Shown: positions 9,713 through 18,114, numbered from the stretch's first letter. The stretch is DNA of 64,000 nt from Tanticharoenia sakaeratensis NBRC 103193 (GCF_000963885.1 NZ_BALE01000019.1:1-64000); one strand, 5' to 3'. Numbers and translations are program-made. The notes: generated from the letters alone by a model not told the origin.

Positions 9713-10702
9713 TCAGCCTCCCGTCGCCGGTTGCGGGTTGATCGTGCCGTTCGAAAGGCCGGACCAGATCTGCGCAAAACGATCAGCCGCCGCGGCTGTC
9801 ACGAGAGCAGGATTGACCGTGCCGCCACGCCATTTCATGGCCCAAAGCTGATCGAGACGCGGCGCCCATATGCCGCCGCCCGGAAAGGCGCGCGCCTGCG
9901 TCAGACGAACAATCTCTTCGACCATCCAGGGAATATTGATGACCGTACTGGAGGCGACGGCCTTCGGCGCCACCATCCACTGATCGGTGTAGCAGCCGAT
10001 GGCGCGCACGCCCGCTTCCTCAGCGCCACGAAGCGCACCCAGTCCCGTGACGTCCGCCGCATGCCAGATCACGCCGGCACCATGGCCGATCATGGTCGAC
10101 GCCGCTTCCCGCCCCAGGCTCGCATTGTTGAAATCCCCCGGAACGATGCCCATCGCGTTGATCCCCGGAACGGTCGCGCGCGCACCGTCCTCGAAACGAT
10201 ACATCATGCGTCTCTGGGACGGGTTATCCTGGCCGCCGACAAATCCGACGCCGCGCCCCGCAGGAGCAATCAGCGCGGCCAGCGCACCGGCGGCGTAGGA
10301 CAGGGCATAATAATTCATATCGACGAATGCGACATTTTTTGGAATCGTATCATCAGGCGCGAAAGCCGTCACGAAAAAGGACTGATCGGGATAATCCGGA
10401 CCGATTTCCTGAAATGTCGCGGTAAACTCGAAACCGTGGCCGATCACCAGATCATAGCCGTCCTCGGCATACCCCCGGGACATGGCCATGACATCGGCCT
10501 GCGCTACGTTTTCGGCATAACCGGTGACGCAGCCTGCGCGGCTCACCTGCTGCAATCCCATATAGGCAAGCTGGTTCCAGCCGCCGTCGCCGATCGTCCC
10601 GTTCATGATCAGCGCGACGCGAAACGGCCGTGTCGCCCGGGCGAAACCGGGGATGGCAGCGAGTGCCAGCGTCGCGAATGTCCGTCGGCCGATCAGGGGC
10701 AC
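9713..10702 (-). CDS. BMP-family substrate-binding lipoprotein-like protein of an ABC importer
   Basis: This is a periplasmic binding protein of the BMP/PnrA family, about 329 aa. The family start motif appears as VALIMNGTIGDGGWNQLAYMG, followed by YDLVIGHGFEF and GRGVGFVGGQDNPSQRRMMYRFEDGA. An N-terminal Tat-like signal (IGRRTFATLALAAIPGFARA) begins at GTG 10702. A TTG at 10720 is an alternative start overlapping the upstream amidohydrolase stop; neither has a strong ribosome binding site. No lipobox Cys is visible, unlike many Gram-positive homologues. BMP proteins bind nucleosides or purines, which agrees with the deaminases upstream in the same operon. Confidence 0.85.
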   Translation of the reverse strand: MPLIGRRTFATLALAAIPGFARATRPFRVALIMNGTIGDGGWNQLAYMGLQQVSRAGCVTGYAENVAQADVMAMSRGYAEDGYDLVIGHGFEFTATFQEIGPDYPDQSFFVTAFAPDDTIPKNVAFVDMNYYALSYAAGALAALIAPAGRGVGFVGGQDNPSQRRMMYRFEDGARATVPGINAMGIVPGDFNNASLGREAASTMIGHGAGVIWHAADVTGLGALRGAEEAGVRAIGCYTDQWMVAPKAVASSTVINIPWMVEEIVRLTQARAFPGGGIWAPRLDQLWAMKWRGGTVNPALVTAAAADRFAQIWSGLSNGTINPQPATGG

Positions 10703-10712
10703 GCGCGTAGGC

Positions 10713-12218
10713 TCATGCAAGCGGCGCTGTGCGACGGACGTCGAACGCATCGTCCAGCGTGTCCGTCTGCGCGCGCTGATACATCGCCTTGACCCACGGC
10801 GCGCTGACGGCGGCATGACGCGACAGCTCGGGGCAGATGACACGCTTGTACCATCTCGCCATATCGACGATTTCGGCGCGGATCGCGTCTTCATCGATCG
10901 TCGTCAGCCTGCGCTCTTCCATGACCACCCGGCCGCGAATGATCGAGGTGCGCACCACGTCTTCGCCCGCGCTGAACGCAAGGTGCCGGATCGGGTCGTA
11001 CATGGGGATCATTCCCCATTCGTTGCGATCGAGGAGGATGATATCGGCGGATTTTCCGACCTCAAGGGAGGCGACCTCGTCCTGCATCAGGCTCGAGCGC
11101 GCTGCGGCGTGGGTTGCCATGTGCAGCACTTCGTGCGCGCTGACCCATTGTTCGTAATCCGGCGTGCCGATCTTGTGAATCAATGAGGCCAGCCGGAATG
11201 CCTGCAGAAGATTCGCCGTATCGGCCGATGCCACCCCATCGCAGCCGAGCGCCACGTTGACACCCGCACGCAGAAGCTTGCGCACAGGCGAGACGCCCGA
11301 TCCCAGCTTGAGATTGGCCAACGGGTTGTGGGTAATCGAGCAGCGCGCCTGACCCATCATCGCGATATCGGCATCCGTCAGCCAGATCGCATGGTTCATC
11401 GTCAGCCGATGCGTCATGCATCCGGTCTCACGCAGCCAGGAGGGCAGGGTCATGCCGTATTTGCGCTGACCGGTGACGGCCTGCGTGCGCGTTTCCAGCA
11501 CATGGCAATGAATGGGCGTATCGTCTCGTTCCGAGATTTCGGCCACATGACGCAGGAGCTTTTCCGAACAGCGCTGCGGTCCGCTCGGTCCCAGGATGAT
11601 GCGGATCCCGTCGCGCCCGTGCCACATCGCGCGCAGTTCTTCATGCAGTTCGATCTGCGCTTCGGTGGCGGTGCCGTCCTGCGCGGCAATGCGCGCACGG
11701 ACCTCGGCCGGCAGGATCTCGTCCATGTAGGGCAGACTTGCAACGTAATCCTCGTCCCACATCGACGTCGTGATCCAGCCGCGCAGACCGAGGTCCCGAT
11801 AGGCCTGTGCCGCCTGATCGACCGCCGTCGGCTTGAAATGCAGGTCGATCAGGTCGTCCTGCAGGGACGTGACGCCGGATCGGATCGACACGATGCCGAC
11901 CAGCATCGCGCGCAGGTAATGCAGCCGGGGCGGCAGATCAGGCAGATAGAAAAGCGGGTAGACCTCATTCAGCCAGAGTTCGAGGGGCTGGTTATCGTAC
12001 CGCCCCATTTCGAACGCCTCGTTCGAATGCATGTGAGCATCGATCAGACCCGGCATGACGATGCGGTTCTGGGCATCAATCACCCGCGCGCCCGGCGGGA
12101 CGGGCAGATCGACACCCACATCCGCGATCCGGTCGCCGTCGATCAGGACGTCTCCCCGCTCCAGAACGCGTCCGGCGATATCATTGACGATGACATGACC
12201 GCCCTTGATCATGATCAT
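10713..12218 (-). CDS. TRZ/ATZ-type amidohydrolase (predicted nucleobase deaminase, SsnA/MtaD-like)
   Basis: This is a 501-aa metal-dependent hydrolase of the amidohydrolase superfamily. Visible metal-site elements are PGLIDAHMHSNEA (HxH), IHCHVLETR, a later MTHRLTMNHAIW and the ALGCDGVASADT Asp, in the order seen in 5'-methylthioadenosine/SAH deaminases and atrazine-type hydrolases. The C-terminal KSADIILLDRNEWGM strand completes the composite beta-sandwich. The start overlaps the upstream deaminase stop in ATGA. It acts in the cytoplasm and presumably deaminates or dechlorinates an aminated N-heterocycle brought in by the downstream BMP transporter. The exact substrate is not inferable. Confidence 0.83.
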   Translation of the reverse strand: MIMIKGGHVIVNDIAGRVLERGDVLIDGDRIADVGVDLPVPPGARVIDAQNRIVMPGLIDAHMHSNEAFEMGRYDNQPLELWLNEVYPLFYLPDLPPRLHYLRAMLVGIVSIRSGVTSLQDDLIDLHFKPTAVDQAAQAYRDLGLRGWITTSMWDEDYVASLPYMDEILPAEVRARIAAQDGTATEAQIELHEELRAMWHGRDGIRIILGPSGPQRCSEKLLRHVAEISERDDTPIHCHVLETRTQAVTGQRKYGMTLPSWLRETGCMTHRLTMNHAIWLTDADIAMMGQARCSITHNPLANLKLGSGVSPVRKLLRAGVNVALGCDGVASADTANLLQAFRLASLIHKIGTPDYEQWVSAHEVLHMATHAAARSSLMQDEVASLEVGKSADIILLDRNEWGMIPMYDPIRHLAFSAGEDVVRTSIIRGRVVMEERRLTTIDEDAIRAEIVDMARWYKRVICPELSRHAAVSAPWVKAMYQRAQTDTLDDAFDVRRTAPLA

Positions 12219-12703
12219 GACGCGTCGCCCCAGAATTCAGCCTGCAGCAGTGCCGCTTCGTCCGACAGCATCGGGCCGACGACCTCGACCATCTGCTGGC
12301 CCGCCGCGAACACGGTGCGGCAGGGAAGATCTAGCGTGGGATTTTCCGGATGCGCGCCGGTAGCGGCCTTCAGATCGGCTTCGGACTGCCCGTACACCAC
12401 CCGGCCGATTCCGGACCAGTAGATCGCGCCCGCACACATCGCACAGGGTTCGGCCGAGCTGTAGAGCGTCGTGTTCCGAAGACGCGCGCTGCCGTATGTC
12501 CGGCTGGCACGACTGGCCAGCAGACGTTCGGCATGGGCCGTCATGTCGTGGCCCTCGGCCGAAAAGCCGTTGCCCTGCTCCATCAGCACCGTCCCGTCCG
12601 CATCGACCAGGATCGAGCCGAACGGATGGTCTCCGCCTTCGCGCGCGCGACGGGCCACTGCAAAGGCCTGTCGCAGGAAGAAGGCATCATCGAGCCCGCT
12701 CAT
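12215..12703 (-). CDS. Cytidine-deaminase-fold nucleobase/nucleoside deaminase (GuaD/TadA-like)
   Basis: This is a zinc deaminase of 162 aa with the complete site: HAE (DMTAHAERLL, near residue 57) and PCxxC (SSAEPCAMCAGAIYWSGI, near residue 88). Length and motifs fit the bacterial guanine deaminase (GuaD) and TadA-like cluster rather than true cytidine deaminases, and GDHPFGSILVD is a typical early strand. It overlaps both neighbours by 4 nt (ATGA), so it is tightly coupled to the FAD oxidase and the amidohydrolase. A guanine-deaminase-type role would duplicate the amidohydrolase-type guanine deaminase at 14899-16245, so the true substrate is likely different. Confidence 0.85.
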   Translation of the reverse strand: MSGLDDAFFLRQAFAVARRAREGGDHPFGSILVDADGTVLMEQGNGFSAEGHDMTAHAERLLASRASRTYGSARLRNTTLYSSAEPCAMCAGAIYWSGIGRVVYGQSEADLKAATGAHPENPTLDLPCRTVFAAGQQMVEVVGPMLSDEAALLQAEFWGDAS

Positions 12704-14049
12704 GACAGAAGCCCCGCGCTGAGCATCTTGCCCGGATTCATCAGCCCCAACGGATCATAACGACGTTTTTCGGCCGCAAGGTCGGGCGAGGCAACGCGAT
12801 GCATGCCCCCCTCCTCGATTGTCCAGACATGCGGATTGGCGATGAGCACGCCACGCGATTCATGTTCCGCGATGATGTCGTTCAGGCGCGCCTCGTCGCT
12901 GAAGCGCACGACAGGCAGAGCGGCGCAGGAAATCCCTCCCGCCATGACCATGAATTCCAGATGCATCATCACCTCGTCGCCGAACAGCGTGGCAATTTCC
13001 GCGACCTTGTCCAGTGTCCCGTCCGGCGGATATCCGCTTTGAAGATAAGTGTATCCCCGGTCCTTTTTCAGAACCTGCAAGGTCGTGTGGTTCCAGGTCA
13101 GCTCGTAGAGCGGCGTCTGGCCGGGCGTGTTCTCAGCTTCGAGCGTATCGGCCTCGTGAAACACCACGCCGCCCGCAGCCGTTGCCAGCTCCCGCGTCGT
13201 CTCGACGCCCGATGGCGCGATCATGAGCAATACGAGGGCCGCCCCGGCCGGCCCCTTGTCACGAAGGCTGCCGAAAAACGGCAGGAGCTTCTCGTCCATG
13301 ACCGATACGAGCTTTTTCTGAACGCCCGCCTGCATCGCAATGTCGCGTCCGAATGCCGCTGCCTGCGCGAAATCGGGAAAGGCTACGGCCATGTCCTGCC
13401 ATGCGACGGCCGGCTCGACCGTGATCTCGACTTCGGACATGAGACCCGTCGTGCCGTACGTATGCAGGATCGAGCGCACGGCCGGCCCACGGACCTCGAC
13501 CGCTTCGGGCATGTCACCGGCACCAACGACGCGCCCCGCCAAGACATTGCCCGGCGTTGCAAGGCCGCCCCATCGCACCGACCCGATGCCGCCCGAGCCG
13601 CCGCAGAGAAAGCCGCCGATCGTCGCGGTGCGCTTGGTCGATGGATACATGCGCAGTTCCCATCCCTGCGCCCGCAATGCCCGGTCGAGTTCCAGCATGT
13701 TCATGCCGGCCTGCACCCGGGCGATCCCGTCCCGCACCCACAACAGATGCGATAGCCCCGTCATGTCGACGATGGCGCCACCTTCCAGCGGCACCGCCTG
13801 ACCATAATTGCCCGTCCCGCCACCCCGGGGGGTCAGACTGGTTCCGGTTGCGCGCGCCGCCTCGACGATTGCGATCAGATCCGCCTCGTCGCGCGGCAGG
13901 ACGACGATTTCACCGAACCGGTCGTCGAGCTGACGCTTCAGGACCGGGCTATACCAGTAGAAGTCACGGCTTTTCCGCTTCACGAGCGCGGGTTCGGTCT
14001 GGACGGGGATGTCGCCGAGCTGCGCTGCGAAGGCGTCCACGCCGCTCAC
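12700..14049 (-). CDS. FAD-linked oxidase (PCMH/GlcD-type)
   Basis: This is an FAD-binding oxidoreductase of 449 aa with a PCMH-type flavin domain. It has the early VVLPRDEADLIAIVEAAR strand, the diphosphate loop PRGGGTGNYGQAVPL near residue 83, and IGGFLCGGSGGIGSVRWGG. The substrate-domain C-terminus ends in DPLGLMNPGKM, as in glycolate/lactate-type oxidases. The start is GTG 14049, overlapping the creatininase stop in GTGA. No covalent-flavin His-Ser motif is seen at the usual loop, so it is unlike cytokinin oxidase. A paralogue sits at 39431-40846, also beside an amidohydrolase. Substrate unknown; oxidation of an N-heterocycle or its amine side chain is inferred from context. Confidence 0.8.
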   Translation of the reverse strand: MSGVDAFAAQLGDIPVQTEPALVKRKSRDFYWYSPVLKRQLDDRFGEIVVLPRDEADLIAIVEAARATGTSLTPRGGGTGNYGQAVPLEGGAIVDMTGLSHLLWVRDGIARVQAGMNMLELDRALRAQGWELRMYPSTKRTATIGGFLCGGSGGIGSVRWGGLATPGNVLAGRVVGAGDMPEAVEVRGPAVRSILHTYGTTGLMSEVEITVEPAVAWQDMAVAFPDFAQAAAFGRDIAMQAGVQKKLVSVMDEKLLPFFGSLRDKGPAGAALVLLMIAPSGVETTRELATAAGGVVFHEADTLEAENTPGQTPLYELTWNHTTLQVLKKDRGYTYLQSGYPPDGTLDKVAEIATLFGDEVMMHLEFMVMAGGISCAALPVVRFSDEARLNDIIAEHESRGVLIANPHVWTIEEGGMHRVASPDLAAEKRRYDPLGLMNPGKMLSAGLLS

Positions 14050-14882
14050 AGCCCGAGCGCTCCATGCGCCGGCACGATACGGTCCAGCGGATAGGCTGCG
14101 ATTTCCTCCAGCAGTTCGAGAAAGCCTGCAACCCACTGGTCCGCCACCGCGCGCCCTTTCTCGGCAGTGGCGATGCTGGCGTCGCCGGCTGCACCCGATG
14201 CGTGCAGATCCTGCGCGAGCCAGCCGAAACCCACCCGTCCCTCTGCTTCAAGCCAGCGCGCGCTTTGCGCAAGTTCCGCAGGCCACGGCGCGAAGTTTCC
14301 AGCGCGCTCCATCTCGACCAGATCGGGACGGAAATGCAGCATCAGCGACGTCTCGATATCGCCGCCATGGATACCGAAGCGCCGCTCCGCGTCGGTGAAC
14401 AGGCCGTCAGGCACGCCGAAACGCGACCAGCCGACGCAGACGACGAACATGTCGTGCGTGCGACGCAGTGTGCGCGCCACGATATCGAGAATCTGCGGCT
14501 GCCCGCCATGGGAATTGAGCAGGACGAGCCTGCGCACGCCCGCGCGTGCGACGCATTCGCCGATTTCGATCAGAACGCGCGTCAGGGTCTCGGCACTGAG
14601 CGTCAGGGTGCCGGGATAGGCGATATGTTCCTCGCTCTTGCCGACCGACTGAATCGGCAGGGCCGTGGCCGGAACGCTGTCGGGCAGCAGATCGAGCGCG
14701 CGATCCAGAAGATGCTCGTTCAGGCAGGCATCGACATAGACCGGCAGATGCGGCCCATGCTGCTCGATCGCGGCCACCGGCAGGATCGCGACCGTCTCGG
14801 ACGGAAGGGCACGGAACTGCCGCGAGATCATGTCGCACCAACGCTTCTTCGGCCAGAATACCTCTTTGCGCACGTCACTCAT
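14046..14882 (-). CDS. Creatininase-family metal-dependent amidohydrolase
   Basis: This is a 278-aa member of the creatininase superfamily, which opens lactam rings or removes formyl groups (creatininase, ArfB-type formamidopyrimidine deformylase, MftE). Metal ligands are recognisable in AIEQHGPHLPVYVD (Glu, His, Asp) near residue 40, LLNSHGGQPQ near residue 123 and the IHGGDIETS Glu near 170. Length is typical (about 250 aa plus). It follows guanine deaminase by 16 nt and overlaps the FAD oxidase by 4 nt. In a purine operon, a deformylase or ring-opening hydrolase is more plausible than true creatininase, but this is inference. Confidence 0.85.
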   Translation of the reverse strand: MSDVRKEVFWPKKRWCDMISRQFRALPSETVAILPVAAIEQHGPHLPVYVDACLNEHLLDRALDLLPDSVPATALPIQSVGKSEEHIAYPGTLTLSAETLTRVLIEIGECVARAGVRRLVLLNSHGGQPQILDIVARTLRRTHDMFVVCVGWSRFGVPDGLFTDAERRFGIHGGDIETSLMLHFRPDLVEMERAGNFAPWPAELAQSARWLEAEGRVGFGWLAQDLHASGAAGDASIATAEKGRAVADQWVAGFLELLEEIAAYPLDRIVPAHGALGL

Positions 14883-14898
14883 CGACAGATCACCTTTT

Positions 14899-16245
14899 TC
14901 ACTCGTCAGATTTCAGCTTGATGGCGCGGCCATCGACCCACACCCGGACGATCGTCTCGCGGCCGGCGTGACAGACGATTTTCTGAACCAGCGTCGCGGC
15001 CGTGTCATCGTCCTGCAATCGAAGATGTCCCCGGCGGCCCGCGATGGCCACGGCATCGAACATCATGCCGGGTCGCAAGGCACCGGCGGAGACGCCCAGC
15101 GCCTCCGCCCCGCCGCGCGTCGCCAGATAGAATGCCTCGAGAAAATCGACGCGCGCACCGGCGACACCCCCGCGCAGCGCAGGCGGCTTGCCGGCATCGA
15201 CGCCGCTTTCCCGCAGACGGCTGGACGTCACGGCCTGCCGGGCGTTCTCGAAAATCGACGGCGTGTAGCCACCCGCGATATCGGTGCCGAGGCCGCAGCG
15301 CACGCCTTCATCGAGGATCTCGCGGAGGGGCAGCACGGAATTTGCGAAATAGGCATTGGAAATTGGACAATGGGCGACGGCCGCGTCCCGTGCCCGGATC
15401 CGGTCGCGGTCGTCCCGATCGATGAAATTCGCATGCGCAAGGACCGTGTGCGGTCGCAGAAGGCCGAACCGGTCCAGTGCCTCGCTATCGGTGCAGCCAA
15501 GGCGCTCGATGACATGCTGATGCGCCCAGTCGCTTTCGGACGCATGCGTCTGCACCCGCACGCCTGTCTCGCGCGCCAGCGCGCCAAGGCCTTCCAGCAG
15601 CGCGTCCGAACAGGCAGGAATGAAGCGTGGCGTGATCACGGGCTGGACCAGGCCACGGTCGTTACCCGGCAAGGCCCGGACGGCAGCGATGAAGCGCCGC
15701 GTCGCATCGAGCGCTTCCCGGGCACTCGCGTGACGATAATCCGGAGGACAGAGGCCCGGATCGTCCATCGCGACCAGCCCGACAAAGCCCCGCTGTCCGT
15801 GCGCCAGACAGGCCCGCGCCAGCTCCAGACTGGCCTCTTCATGAATGGTCGAAAAATACAGAGCGCTCGTGGTGCCGCAGGCCAGCAGGGACAGCACGAG
15901 GTCAGCATATACCGCCTTTGCAAACGCAGGGTCGGCATAGCGCGCCTCGAGTGGAAAAGTGTAGGCGCCGAGCCAGTCTTCCAGCGGCCTGTCCAGCGCC
16001 TGACCGGCCTGTGGCCATTGCGGCGCATGAATGTGCAGGTCCGAAAGCCCTGCGATCAGCACATGATCGGGTGGAAGCACGATGGCATCGTCACGCAGGC
16101 GGAGCGCGTCGAACGCGTCCGTGCCGTCCGGCGCGCGTTCGACGATAACGCCTTCTGCATCGATCCGGAGTGCCGCGACCTCTGCCGTCGCCTCGCGGAG
16201 TGCGAGCGTGTCCAGCAACCGTCCGCAGACGACGAATTCGCTCAT
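14899..16245 (-). CDS. guaD: Guanine deaminase (amidohydrolase type)
   Basis: This enzyme converts guanine to xanthine and ammonia using one zinc ion. The 448-aa length is typical. Motifs in order: LSDLHIHAPQWPQ (HxH, with the PQ that follows in guanine deaminases), PLEDWLGAYTFPLE, YFSTIHEEAS, VQTHASESDWAHQHVIE, VLAHANFIDRDD, HCPISNAYFAN and GLGTDIAGGYTPS (metal Asp). The start ATG 16245 overlaps the stop of the Rieske-less oxygenase subunit in ATGA, so the two are co-translated. A longer frame from 16284 would run into that gene. This is the most firmly assigned enzyme of the leftward operon and anchors its purine theme. Confidence 0.92.
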   Translation of the reverse strand: MSEFVVCGRLLDTLALREATAEVAALRIDAEGVIVERAPDGTDAFDALRLRDDAIVLPPDHVLIAGLSDLHIHAPQWPQAGQALDRPLEDWLGAYTFPLEARYADPAFAKAVYADLVLSLLACGTTSALYFSTIHEEASLELARACLAHGQRGFVGLVAMDDPGLCPPDYRHASAREALDATRRFIAAVRALPGNDRGLVQPVITPRFIPACSDALLEGLGALARETGVRVQTHASESDWAHQHVIERLGCTDSEALDRFGLLRPHTVLAHANFIDRDDRDRIRARDAAVAHCPISNAYFANSVLPLREILDEGVRCGLGTDIAGGYTPSIFENARQAVTSSRLRESGVDAGKPPALRGGVAGARVDFLEAFYLATRGGAEALGVSAGALRPGMMFDAVAIAGRRGHLRLQDDDTAATLVQKIVCHAGRETIVRVWVDGRAIKLKSDE

Positions 16246-17096
16246 GCGGCGGCCCCGTATCGTACACCCCGTGCCTTGAGCCACCGGCGATAGGCGACGG
16301 ACGATCGGTCCGCGAGCGTTGGAATTTCCGTCGAGGCATCGAGTGGCATCAGACGGGGCCGCTGGTTTTCGAGAACGATCCGGTCCTGAAGGAAGATCAG
16401 TTGCTGGAACTGCACGAGCCCGTCCTGTGCCGACGCCGCATCGACCAGAAACATCACCGGATGCGCGCGACAGACGGTCTGTGTCATTGGCTGGACGAAC
16501 AGGGCAATCACATCCTGCCGGCCGGGTGCGGCGGGACAGGTCTTGTACAGGAGCGTCGAGAAGGGGTTCGCGACGCGATACGTGTAGTCGGTCATGATCC
16601 CGCCCGATGCGGAAAGCGCGGCCTGCGGCTGGAAGAAGGTGCAGTCGACTGCCCAGATCTCGGCGCCGTCGTCACGCGTTTCGATGCGGTATCGGGCCAC
16701 CTCCGTCTGCGGCTCCGCACCCAGAACATCGGTGTGGATGAATGGGAAATGCGCAAGATCGAGGAAGTTTTCGACGATCCGCAGGCCGGAGGTGCGAACG
16801 GCGATCGATCCGCAGCAGACAAGCCTGCGATCCGGCTCTTCCGCTTCGGGAATGACCGCGATATCGCGCACCGGGTCGGCAAGTGCTGTCCAGAGATACC
16901 CGTATTGCGCGCGAGCCGGTAGGACAGTGCCGTTCGTCCTGACGGACCAGCCGTCGCCGACCGCGGCATATGAGACGTCCCGACCGAGCAACATGGTCGT
17001 CTGCGGCAGCGTATCGACGTCCGCCAGGCAGGCGAGCGGATACCATTGCGCGAGCGTCTCGGTCTCGATCATTTCCTCTTGCGCGGCATTGCACAT
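16242..17096 (-). CDS. Rieske-type oxygenase catalytic subunit lacking the Rieske cluster segment (NdmC-like)
   Basis: This 284-aa protein has the mononuclear iron site of Rieske oxygenases: ENFLDLAHFPFIH, with Asp113, His116 and His121. Its first 75 residues keep the outer scaffold of a Rieske domain (QWYPLACLADVDTLP, LLGRDV, YGYLWTALADP). The roughly 70-residue insert carrying CxH and CxxH is absent, and no such motif exists anywhere in the chain. The start ATG 17096 has GGAGA 10 nt upstream; Met9 is an alternative. The gene heads the leftward operon and overlaps guanine deaminase by 4 nt. The missing Rieske module is encoded divergently at 17483-18103. NdmC of the caffeine pathway (an N7-demethylase needing NdmD and NdmE) is the closest known design. 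A purine N-demethylase or hydroxylase is inferred. Confidence 0.85.
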   Translation of the reverse strand: MCNAAQEEMIETETLAQWYPLACLADVDTLPQTTMLLGRDVSYAAVGDGWSVRTNGTVLPARAQYGYLWTALADPVRDIAVIPEAEEPDRRLVCCGSIAVRTSGLRIVENFLDLAHFPFIHTDVLGAEPQTEVARYRIETRDDGAEIWAVDCTFFQPQAALSASGGIMTDYTYRVANPFSTLLYKTCPAAPGRQDVIALFVQPMTQTVCRAHPVMFLVDAASAQDGLVQFQQLIFLQDRIVLENQRPRLMPLDASTEIPTLADRSSVAYRRWLKARGVRYGAAA

Positions 17097-17103
17097 CGGT
17101 CGA

Positions 17104-17117
17104 GGTTCTCCGGAACC
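17104..17117. promoter_or_regulatory. Inverted repeat GGTTC-tccg-GAACC in the divergent promoter region
   Basis: A 5-bp perfect inverted repeat with a 4-bp spacer lies just upstream of the oxygenase catalytic subunit and overlaps its ribosome binding site at 17107-17111. The divergent intergenic region of about 88 bp must contain promoters for both big operons, so this is a candidate operator or translational control hairpin. The regulator is unknown and the arms are short. Confidence 0.35.
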
Positions 17118-17184
17118 GTTTCCGCAGCGGCACTGCTGTGGGACCGAGACACTAAACCGCATGGCCGACGCGGCAAGAGGCAAA

Positions 17185-17469
17185 ATGTTCGCATCCGATA
17201 ACGACCCGTTCCCGGATGCGCATTCCCGCCGGTATCGCATTCGCGGGCGGTTCGATTGCGCGCTCTTCGCCGCGTTCACGCGCCAGCGTGCCGCACTGCT
17301 GGCGCTTCGGATCGTTTCGCTCCGGACCGCTCCCGGACTGGTGGAGGCGCTCGTCGCGGGCGAACCTGCGCTTCTCGGCATGTTCGAGATGGCGTGCGCA
17401 CTGGGACCGGGTAATTGTATCGTGGACGACATGACGAGCGAGGCTTGCGAATCCGACCGATGCCTGTGA
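17185..17469 (+). CDS. Degenerate acylphosphatase-like small protein
   Basis: This is a 94-aa protein from ATG 17185, which has AGAGG about 4 nt upstream; ATG 17161 would give 102 aa with no visible ribosome binding site. The pattern YRIRGRFDCALFAAFTRQRA, then TAPGLVEALVAGEP, FEMACALGPGNCIVDD matches the acylphosphatase fold in spacing (strand-helix-strand, GxVE...G, GP near the end). The catalytic Arg of the GVxFR loop is replaced by Ala, and the conserved Asn before GxVE by Arg, so acylphosphatase activity is unlikely. It opens the rightward operon, immediately before the free Rieske protein, and may be an assembly or interaction subunit of the split oxygenase. Fold assignment is by eye and tentative. 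Confidence 0.55.
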   Translation: MFASDNDPFPDAHSRRYRIRGRFDCALFAAFTRQRAALLALRIVSLRTAPGLVEALVAGEPALLGMFEMACALGPGNCIVDDMTSEACESDRCL

Positions 17470-17482
17470 CGCTGTGGCCGAC

Positions 17483-18103
17483 ATGACGATGTGGCATCCC
17501 GTGGCGCTGGGCGCCGACATCCCCGCCGGCACCGTGGCTCCCGTCCGGCTGCACGGCGACGAAGTCGTGCTCTGGCGCGACGAGGCAGGCATTCTCCATG
17601 CCTGGGAAGACCGCTGTCCGCATCGCGGCATGCGGCTGAGTTTCGGGTTCGTGCGGAAGGGGCGCCTCGCCTGCCTCTATCACGGCTGGCAGTTCGACGG
17701 CGAAGGGCGCTGCCGCCATATTCCAGCGCACCCCGATCTCTCGCCGCCCGGAACGATCCGCGCCCGGACATGGCGGGCGGACGAGGCACACGGTTTTGTC
17801 TGGCTCGCCCACGACGGGTCGGAATCCCTGCCTGCGATGAAGGATGGGGCGTTCACGGCCGCCCGGAGCATTGCAATCGAGAGCGCGCGAGGGACGGTCG
17901 CAGCGGCCCTGGGCATCGGTCAGGATCCGGTGCTGTCTCGAGATGGCCTGATCTGCGCGGTTCATGCAGCCGATGGCGAAACGACCATGCTGCATGTCGC
18001 CGTAGCCAACCCCGCCGATGCAGCGGATGCGGCTCTCTGGGCGCAACGTACGCGCGATTCGATCGAGCGTGGGGAAGCGGTGGCATGGGAGTTGCACCTT
18101 TGA
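17483..18103 (+). CDS. Free-standing Rieske [2Fe-2S] protein, partner of the split oxygenase
   Basis: This 206-aa protein has an intact Rieske site: Cys45-x-His47 in DRCPHRGM and Cys64-xx-His67 in CLYHGW. The rest of the domain (MWHPVALGADIPAG, VVLWRDEAGILHAW, GFVWLAHDG) is the oxygenase-type Rieske fold, not a high-potential cytochrome or ferredoxin-only type. After residue 115 there is a 90-residue tail with no NxxDxxH iron motif, so the catalytic domain is missing. It complements the Rieske-less subunit encoded divergently. I chose ATG 17483; GTG 17474 is possible, and the ribosome binding site is weak for both. No reductase domain is fused, unlike NdmD. It is followed after 11 nt by the GST-like gene. 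Confidence 0.85.
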   Translation: MTMWHPVALGADIPAGTVAPVRLHGDEVVLWRDEAGILHAWEDRCPHRGMRLSFGFVRKGRLACLYHGWQFDGEGRCRHIPAHPDLSPPGTIRARTWRADEAHGFVWLAHDGSESLPAMKDGAFTAARSIAIESARGTVAAALGIGQDPVLSRDGLICAVHAADGETTMLHVAVANPADAADAALWAQRTRDSIERGEAVAWELHL

Positions 18104-18114
18104 GCCATGCTGAC

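Noticed and set aside
12700-14049. FAD oxidase as a cytokinin oxidase (N6-side-chain removal from adenines)
   Set aside because: The covalent-FAD His motif in the flavin loop is missing, and the C-terminal NPGK ending is that of glycolate/lactate-type oxidases. The substrate remains open.
17161-17184. ATG 17161 as start of the acylphosphatase-like gene
   Set aside because: There is no Shine-Dalgarno sequence upstream, while ATG 17185 has AGAGG at short spacing. It is kept only as an alternative.
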